Made by a program: the position numbers and the translations under genes | The notes under the pieces: model-generated | Told to the model about the DNA's origin: nothing | The model's input: only the letters and a program-made list of their open reading frames with translations | Databases searched by the model: none | Shown: piece by piece, positions 33,429 to 38,419 of the stretch | How positions within the stretch are numbered: position 1 is the stretch's first letter | Layout: each line of letters begins with the position of its first letter | IMG/VR virus record: IMGVR_UViG_3300047455_000125 | Span: 1 to 38,419 of that record | Origin: a virus | Strand: one strand, 5' to 3' | DNA: 38,419 bases

Positions 33429-34383
33429 TATTACCGAGTTTGGCCAGAAGACTCTCCTAAAGAGCCATCTTTTCACAGTTTCGTGGATCCTGGCTAGATT
33501 TTGTAATTATAACTGCTCTTATTGCTGGCCTTACGCTAGATCTAGTACCCCTGACCACCAAGATCTAGAAATTTACTTAAAGGCCATGGATAGTATCAAA
33601 GCACAGGCTCGTGCAAATAACTTCACTGATTTTCACTTTAGTTTTAGTGGCGGAGAACCTACTGCCTATAAATACTTTGGGGAGATTATAGATCATTACT
33701 GTAGTGATACAGCACCCGAATACCAAAGTATACATATGACCACAAATCTTAGTCCAGGCAGTAAATGGTGGAACAGGTGGTTAGACGCAACAAGTAAATT
33801 ACAGCGTAGAAGCATTACTGCTAGCTATCACGCAGAATTTGCTAATGAACAAGAGTTTGGAGATAAATGTCTCCAACTAATAAAAGGAGGAACCCATGTT
33901 ACAATCAATCAAGTTATGGTTCCGGAAATGTTTGAAGACCTTTACGAACGCTTGGAACGATTTGCCGCCAGAGGTATTAATGTCACTCTCAAGCCACAGT
34001 CCGATCCTACCGCCAGTTACGTGGTACATGGATATTCAAAAGAACAAGTGGCAAGAATGCAGCAAGGATTCCCACAGCAATGGCAAGGAGAGCAAATTGC
34101 ACAAATCGCCCTCTATGACAAAGACGGAAAAGAGTACGAGTTAGATCAGGCAGAACGCTTTAATGCGTTTGGATTTAATAAGTTTGAAGGTTGGACTTGT
34201 AATGCAGGATATCAAGGATGCGTTATAAGAGAGAACGAAGTTAAGCGCAGCTATAGTTGCCATGATGAACCCTTAGGCACGTTAGACGGCGGATTTGAGC
34301 TGTTTAAAGCACCACGTAAGTGTATTACGTCAAGTTGTGTTAGTAGTGCAGACAGCAAAATACCAAAGGTAAAGAATGTATAA
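33397..34383 (+). CDS. Radical SAM enzyme with Cys-rich C-terminal tail, 328 aa
   Basis: The core has C36-x3-C40-x2-C43 (FCNYNCSYC) and SGGEP ending at 88. The C-terminal 65 residues carry GWTCNAG (C268), C275, SYSCHD (C288), and C309-x4-C314 followed by AD. The same tail layout is seen in the gene at 37351 and in the minus-strand fragment at 38312, and probably holds an auxiliary cluster of non-SPASM type. TTG 33385 is an alternative start; neither has a good ribosome site, so translation probably depends on coupling to the gene it overlaps by 32 bases. The DNA of its first 750 bases is visibly richer in G and C than its neighbours, suggesting separate ancestry. Confidence 0.8.
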   Translation: MNNFQNIPWDNITEFGQKTLLKSHLFTVSWILARFCNYNCSYCWPYARSSTPDHQDLEIYLKAMDSIKAQARANNFTDFHFSFSGGEPTAYKYFGEIIDHYCSDTAPEYQSIHMTTNLSPGSKWWNRWLDATSKLQRRSITASYHAEFANEQEFGDKCLQLIKGGTHVTINQVMVPEMFEDLYERLERFAARGINVTLKPQSDPTASYVVHGYSKEQVARMQQGFPQQWQGEQIAQIALYDKDGKEYELDQAERFNAFGFNKFEGWTCNAGYQGCVIRENEVKRSYSCHDEPLGTLDGGFELFKAPRKCITSSCVSSADSKIPKVKNV

Positions 34384-35362
34384 TTATACAGATATAAAAG
34401 AAATACATTTAGAAGTTACAAGTAAGTGTCAGGCACGTTGTCCTATGTGTCCTAGACGTATTAGTGGTGGTATGTTAAATCCGTTAATTACACTTGACGA
34501 AATCACTTTAGAACAATTTCGACAATGGTTCCCTGTAAGTTTTGTAAAACAATTAGATAGATTGTTTATGTGCGGCAATTTAGGAGATCCTATTATCGCT
34601 GAGGACACTCTTGAAATCTTTAAATATCTTAGAGAGAACAACACTAATATAAGACTTAGTATGCACACTAACGGCGGCGCACGAAGTAAAAGATGGTGGC
34701 ATGATCTTGCATACTTAAATGTAGATGTAACATTCGGCATTGATGGTCTTGCAGATACACATCATTTATATAGAGTATCTACAGATTGGCACAAGATTAT
34801 TGAAAATGCAAAATCTTTTATCGACAATGGCGGTAATGCAGAGTGGGCCATGTTAGTCTTTAAACATAACGAACATCAAATTGAAGAATGTCGTACTATT
34901 GCAAACGAAATGAAATTTAATAATTTTACAGTAAAGCATACTAGTAGATTTAAAAATGACAAATGGGCAGTGCTAGATGATAATGGCAAACCTACTCATT
35001 ATTTAGAGCCTACTAGTAAAAGTAAAAACATGATACCATTAGTTGAACAAGCACAACAGGCAGTTTCTCCTACAATTGTATGTAAAGCTAAGAAACAATC
35101 ACAGATATACGTAGGTGCAAACGGAACAGTAAGTCCATGTTGTTGGTTAGATTTTGGTTGGATATTACCCTCTCAAGAATCAAGAATTGATTATATGGAA
35201 CAGATTGAAGTGTTTCCTAATTTAAACAAACAAAGTTTAAAGGATATATTTGAATCTAATTATTTTACACATATTGAAAATACTTGGACAGATAAGCCTC
35301 TACAAGAATGTAGTAAGCAATGCGGTATTTTTGATAAACTAGGAGCACAATTTGAAAGTTGA
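34376..35362 (+). CDS. Radical SAM enzyme with C-terminal SPASM domain, 328 aa
   Basis: C18-x3-C22-x2-C25 (KCQARCPMC) opens the core. The usual GGEP is replaced by GNLGDP at 67-72, as in some SPASM subfamilies. SMHTNGG and FGIDGLADTHHLYR are barrel strands typical of peptide- and sugar-modifying SPASM enzymes. The SPASM-like region has C236, GTVSPCCW (C255, C256), a SLKDIFESNYF helix and C312-x3-C316. It differs from the SPASM enzyme at 31754 in this last spacing (x3, not x2). AAGG lies 8 bases upstream of the ATG, which overlaps the previous stop by 8 bases. The substrate is unknown. Confidence 0.85.
   Translation: MYNYTDIKEIHLEVTSKCQARCPMCPRRISGGMLNPLITLDEITLEQFRQWFPVSFVKQLDRLFMCGNLGDPIIAEDTLEIFKYLRENNTNIRLSMHTNGGARSKRWWHDLAYLNVDVTFGIDGLADTHHLYRVSTDWHKIIENAKSFIDNGGNAEWAMLVFKHNEHQIEECRTIANEMKFNNFTVKHTSRFKNDKWAVLDDNGKPTHYLEPTSKSKNMIPLVEQAQQAVSPTIVCKAKKQSQIYVGANGTVSPCCWLDFGWILPSQESRIDYMEQIEVFPNLNKQSLKDIFESNYFTHIENTWTDKPLQECSKQCGIFDKLGAQFES
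35341..35345 (+). promoter_or_regulatory. Ribosome binding site supporting the TTG start at 35352
   Basis: AGGAG lies six bases upstream of TTG 35352, and that start gives the short stop-start overlap typical of this operon. The next in-frame ATG would remove eight residues. Confidence 0.55.
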
Positions 35363-35957
35363 AATTGAAGATGTAATGTTTTGGATGGATGCTATTCGCA
35401 ACAGTGATGATAGATATCGTACATTAGAATCGTTCTGGAAAGGTCAACTTCGCAGCAAGGTCTGGCTCGCGGAACGCCTAGAAGAAATGTGCGGTACTTG
35501 GCACAAGTCTGCAAAGATTGAAATTTACGGCGGCTGGAACGGAGTATTGTCTAGCATTTTGTTTAACACAGGTATTCCTATTAAACACATTACCAGTGTA
35601 GATATTGATTCTACATGCCAAGAACTTGCAAGTACAGTAAACAAGCGTCAAGAAATGGAAGGACGTTTTACAGCAGTAACCGCAGATATGAGCGATTATG
35701 ATGGTAACGGTGACATTGTTATTAACACCAGTTGCGAACATCTTACTAACGGTGCATATACCCGCTGGTTAAACCTAGTGCCAGACGAAGCATTAATTGT
35801 GCTACAAAGTAATAACTACTTTGAGTTAGAAGAACATATTAATTGTGCAGTAGATTTAGATGACTTTAACCGTATGTCCGGACTTAATGTAATTTGGGCA
35901 GGTGAGTATCCTACAGAAAAATATACAAGATTTATGATTATAGGCAAAAAGAAATGA
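35352..35957 (+). CDS. Class I SAM-dependent methyltransferase-like protein, 201 aa
   Basis: It has a Rossmann-type pattern: IEIYGGWNGVLSSI (residues 56-69) at the motif I position, VDIDSTCQELA (83-93) whose Asp84 and Asp86 fit the SAM ribose-binding acidic residues, TADMSDYD (110-117) as motif III, and DIVINTSCEHL (121-131) as the motif IV strand. The glycine motif is degenerate (GGWNG rather than GxGxG), so binding of SAM is likely but not certain. NTSCEHL recalls small-molecule or sugar methyltransferases. It starts at TTG inside the previous radical SAM gene and ends in an ATGA overlap with the next one, so it is coupled to both. O- or N-methylation of the same product is a reasonable inference. 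Confidence 0.65.
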   Translation: MKVEIEDVMFWMDAIRNSDDRYRTLESFWKGQLRSKVWLAERLEEMCGTWHKSAKIEIYGGWNGVLSSILFNTGIPIKHITSVDIDSTCQELASTVNKRQEMEGRFTAVTADMSDYDGNGDIVINTSCEHLTNGAYTRWLNLVPDEALIVLQSNNYFELEEHINCAVDLDDFNRMSGLNVIWAGEYPTEKYTRFMIIGKKK

Positions 35958-37354
35958 AATGGTACGATAGTGAAGACACACGATTAGGAAAGTTTCAACG
36001 TGATTTAGAATCTAAGTCAAGTTGTACCTTTTGTGTACTTCCTTGGATACACTTAGCAACTAGACCAAATGGCGATATGCGTTTATGCTGCACTGCAAAT
36101 GCTAGTGGCGCAGGCGAAGATCACGAAGTAGGACTTGTTAAAATGGAAGACGGTCGTCCTGCTAACTTTGCACGTAATACTCCTCTAGAAGCATTTAATA
36201 ATGATTATATGAAAAGTGTACGTACAACTATGCTACGTGGAGAGATACCTGCAAGTTGTAAAGGCTGTTTCGACGAAGAGGCACAAGGTGTTGTTAGCAA
36301 ACGTATTTGGGAAACTGCTACGTGGATGAATGACGAAGGTGTTGATATACAAGAACTAATTGCCCAAACTGAACAAGATGGTACTGTACCTGAACGTTTG
36401 CAGTATTTAGATTTACGCTTAGGACATACTTGTAATATTAAATGCGTAATGTGTAGTCCCCACGACAGTTCAAAGTGGGTAGGTGATTGGCAGAAACTTA
36501 TTCCTGTACTACAAGACCCTGATGTTAAGAAACAAATGCGCTGGGACAAAAAAGAGTTTAATAATAAATGGCACGAGCGCAAAGAGTTTTGGGATGAACT
36601 ATATGCACAAATTCCTAACCTAAAGCAAGTATATTTTGCCGGTGGCGAACCTTTGATGATTCGTGAACATAAAACATTCTTAGAAGAAATTGTACGCCAA
36701 GGATACGAGCAAAATATATTGTTACGTTATAACTCAAACGGCATATTGGTTGATCAAGAACTAATTGCACTTTGGAGCAAATTCAAAAAAGTTAAGTTTG
36801 CTATTAGTATTGATTCGTATAAAGAAAGGGATGAATACATACGCTTCCCTACAAAGTTTACAGATGTAGAAAGTACATTACGATTACTAGACGACACTCC
36901 TGACAATATACATATTAGCATAGCAACAGCAGTACAAATATTCAATATAAAAACTATACCAGACTTTATCAAATGGAAAGTTACTAGCAACTTTAAAAAA
37001 GTAAACGTAGGGTTGATTGACGGTAATGTAATGGGAGGCGGACTAGTAAACGCACACCTTGTACACATACCTACGTTCCTAAACATTACTATGTTGCCCG
37101 CAGAAGATAAACAAGACGTACACAATCGTTTTGCAGAATTAAAGCAATGGCTATGGGACAACTACACACAAGACGATGACTTTTGGCTACACAATCCTAA
37201 AGGATGGCGCCAATGGCAAGGTTTATTAAACTATATGGATTCGAAAGATAGCACACATCTGCTGCCTAGCTTTAAAGAGTATGTAAACAAACTAGATAAC
37301 ATTAGAGGTTTGTGTGCAGCAAACTTTTTCCCAGAATTAGGACATTTACTTTGA
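35954..37354 (+). CDS. Radical SAM enzyme with N-terminal SPASM-like domain, 466 aa
   Basis: The auxiliary domain comes first: C24, FCVLPWIHLATRPNGDMRLC (C27, C45) followed by C46, a long insert, FNNDYMKSVRTTMLRG, and SCKGC (C102, C105). The core follows with C160-x3-C164-x2-C167 (TCNIKCVMC) and FAGGEP ending at 233. NSNGIL and FAISIDSYKERDEYIRF are core strands. It is most like the enzyme at 27930 in layout and in the C-terminal W-rich region. Two clusters are expected. The start is ATG 35954 in an ATGA overlap with the methyltransferase stop. The function is probably modification of the same substrate as its neighbours, which is not known. Confidence 0.85.
   Translation: MKWYDSEDTRLGKFQRDLESKSSCTFCVLPWIHLATRPNGDMRLCCTANASGAGEDHEVGLVKMEDGRPANFARNTPLEAFNNDYMKSVRTTMLRGEIPASCKGCFDEEAQGVVSKRIWETATWMNDEGVDIQELIAQTEQDGTVPERLQYLDLRLGHTCNIKCVMCSPHDSSKWVGDWQKLIPVLQDPDVKKQMRWDKKEFNNKWHERKEFWDELYAQIPNLKQVYFAGGEPLMIREHKTFLEEIVRQGYEQNILLRYNSNGILVDQELIALWSKFKKVKFAISIDSYKERDEYIRFPTKFTDVESTLRLLDDTPDNIHISIATAVQIFNIKTIPDFIKWKVTSNFKKVNVGLIDGNVMGGGLVNAHLVHIPTFLNITMLPAEDKQDVHNRFAELKQWLWDNYTQDDDFWLHNPKGWRQWQGLLNYMDSKDSTHLLPSFKEYVNKLDNIRGLCAANFFPELGHLL
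37339..37342 (+). promoter_or_regulatory. Ribosome binding site supporting the TTG start at 37351
   Basis: AGGA lies 8 bases upstream of TTG 37351, whose TTGA overlaps the upstream TGA stop. A longer frame from 37312 would overlap the upstream gene by 43 bases and lacks this support. Confidence 0.5.
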
Positions 37355-38328
37355 AAGAAATAATTAGAATAGATACAATGGAGTCAAAGAATAGACTTAG
37401 AATAGAGTTTATGATTGGTAATTATTGTAACTACAAATGTTGGTATTGTGGTCCGTATGCAAATGGCGGCGATACTCGTTGGCACAACGACTATAACGAG
37501 TTAGTTAAAAACTTTAGACATTTATTAGACTTTTATATTAGTAACGGAAGAAATAAATTTGAAGTTAATTTATTAGGTGGCGAGCCGACATTATGGCCAG
37601 ATGTTGCAAAATTTGCTAGAGAATTAAAAGCTAATTACAATGTTAAAATAACCGTTAGTTCAAATGCCAGCCGAACACTACGATGGTGGGAAAAGAATGT
37701 AACAGCATTTGATAAAGTACTTTTTAGTTATCATCATAAAGAAGTAACAGACATTAATCAATACATTGATGTATTAGACTTAGTATACAGTAAAGGCATT
37801 CCTATTAATGCACTAGTTTTGATAGATCCTACCGCATACGAAGAATGTGTTGAAGCAATTGAAATAATGAAACAACGTAGTAAGCATCCGTGGTTTATTT
37901 CTGCAATGGAAGTTCATCCTCCCCAGTATACTGGAAATCAACGAGACATTTTTAAGGATCATACTAAACGTAGACCGCCAATATGGAGAGTTTTTAAAGA
38001 CGAACACGAAAACATTCTTAAAGGTAAGACTAAAGTTACATATGATGATGGATCTAAAGAAAAAGTTAATAGAAATTTCTTTTCTGTAAATGACTTGAAC
38101 GAATTCGAAGGCTGGATGTGTAATATAGGTATTGAAAATATTAATATTCAAAAAGACGGCACAATTACAGGTACTTGTGGTAACTTGTTATACGGTGAAG
38201 AAAAATTCTATAATTTATACGATAAAGACTTTACTGAAACATTTAATCCAGAGCTTGTGCCAACTGTATGTACAAAAAACAAATGTTGGTGCCAACCTGA
38301 AATGTTAATGACTAAGTGGAAACTTTAG
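37351..38328 (+). CDS. Radical SAM enzyme with Cys-rich C-terminal tail, 325 aa
   Basis: The core is C26-x3-C30-x2-C33 (YCNYKCWYC) and LGGEP ending at 79, with LFSYHHKEV near 124 echoing the ASYHAEF stretch of the enzyme at 33397. The C-terminal tail has GWMCNIG (C257), GTCGN (C276) and C307-x4-C312-x-C314 (CTKNKCWC). With the enzyme at 33397 and the minus-strand fragment it forms a third radical SAM subfamily in this island. The TTG start is supported by AGGA at 37339; ATG 37378 is an alternative that would still keep the whole core. It is the last + strand gene, and its 3' end overlaps the convergent gene by 17 bases. Confidence 0.8.
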   Translation: MKEIIRIDTMESKNRLRIEFMIGNYCNYKCWYCGPYANGGDTRWHNDYNELVKNFRHLLDFYISNGRNKFEVNLLGGEPTLWPDVAKFARELKANYNVKITVSSNASRTLRWWEKNVTAFDKVLFSYHHKEVTDINQYIDVLDLVYSKGIPINALVLIDPTAYEECVEAIEIMKQRSKHPWFISAMEVHPPQYTGNQRDIFKDHTKRRPPIWRVFKDEHENILKGKTKVTYDDGSKEKVNRNFFSVNDLNEFEGWMCNIGIENINIQKDGTITGTCGNLLYGEEKFYNLYDKDFTETFNPELVPTVCTKNKCWCQPEMLMTKWKL

Positions 38329-38419
38329 TTAAAGGAATATCAGCAGCGCATGTACACCATTTACGTGTGCATGTAATCCATTCTTCGGGTGCTTCGAAAC
38401 TACCATCGTAAATATTACC
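38312..38419 (-). CDS. C-terminal end of a convergent radical SAM protein, rest outside the window
   Basis: Read on the minus strand from the window edge, 35 residues run open to a TAG at 38314-38312. They include YDGSFEAPEEWITC and then C-x4-C-x-C (CTRKWCTC) followed by AAD. The same cysteine spacing ends the convergent gene at 37351 (CTKNKCWC), and the GSFEAP...C....C..AD layout matches the tail of the enzyme at 33397 (GGFELFKAPRKC). This makes it very probably the 3' end of a ninth radical SAM gene. The core lies beyond the window and cannot be checked. Confidence 0.65.
   Translation of the reverse strand, partial: GNIYDGSFEAPEEWITCTRKWCTCAADIPLTKVST

Noticed and set aside
33667-33674. 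Exact TATAAATA octamer
   Set aside because: It lies deep inside the radical SAM gene with no start downstream, so it is more likely chance in coding DNA than a late promoter.
33884-34144. Nested 82-residue frame at 33896 with a strong AAGGAGG site 5 bases upstream
   Set aside because: The site encodes KGG in the radical SAM frame, and the product is a low-complexity Ser/Lys-rich shadow with no domain; the outer frame is clearly coding.
38346-38376. Imperfect inverted repeat that looks like a terminator between convergent genes
   Set aside because: The symmetry comes from repeated ACA-TGC codons in the minus-strand CTRKWCTC motif, and no T-run follows.

Overview
This window looks like part of a T4-type tailed phage (myovirus) genome, probably from an aquatic or marine phage. 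Evidence: the DNA is AT-rich; every complete gene is on the + strand with almost no gaps; the left half encodes modular tail-fibre, collar and other virion proteins; three of those genes follow TATAAATA-like octamers matching the T4-type late promoter. No gene in the window identifies the host, and the marine or T4-like placement rests on family resemblance recalled from memory.

Left half (1-20241), virion genes. A giant, 5'-truncated structural gene (at least 3964 residues, still open at the left edge) carries beta-propeller-like, carbohydrate-binding-like, repeated beta-sandwich and IPT/TIG-like segments. Next come a 204-residue structural protein, three fibre proteins with a shared N-terminal domain (the first with a phage tail-collar domain near its C terminus), and a tandem pair of paralogous structural proteins.

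Right half (20242-38328), accessory operon. A near-consensus sigma70 promoter whose -10 region lies in a perfect inverted repeat opens an operon of 17 to 18 genes, most overlapping the next by a few bases (often ATGA or TTGA). They are a small protein, two GT-A-like glycosyltransferases, an unknown protein, a third glycosyltransferase-like protein, two N-terminal-cluster radical SAM enzymes, a possible GT-B-like protein, another N-terminal-cluster radical SAM, an SGNH hydrolase and two unknown proteins, then a SPASM radical SAM. A second consensus sigma70 promoter at 32716 drives a glycosyltransferase-like gene on a probably leaderless transcript, followed by radical SAM, SPASM radical SAM, methyltransferase, N-terminal-cluster radical SAM and another radical SAM. 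The last 108 bases hold the 3' end of a convergent minus-strand gene whose C terminus matches the same radical SAM family.

In all there are eight complete radical SAM genes plus one C-terminal fragment in about 14.6 kb, in three auxiliary-cluster layouts. With three or four glycosyltransferase-like proteins, a methyltransferase and an SGNH hydrolase around them, and no precursor-peptide gene visible, the island is best read as a phage-encoded tailoring pathway for a glycan or for virion or host surface proteins. That role is inference. No tRNA, CRISPR array, insertion sequence or gene-free stretch over 60 bases was seen.
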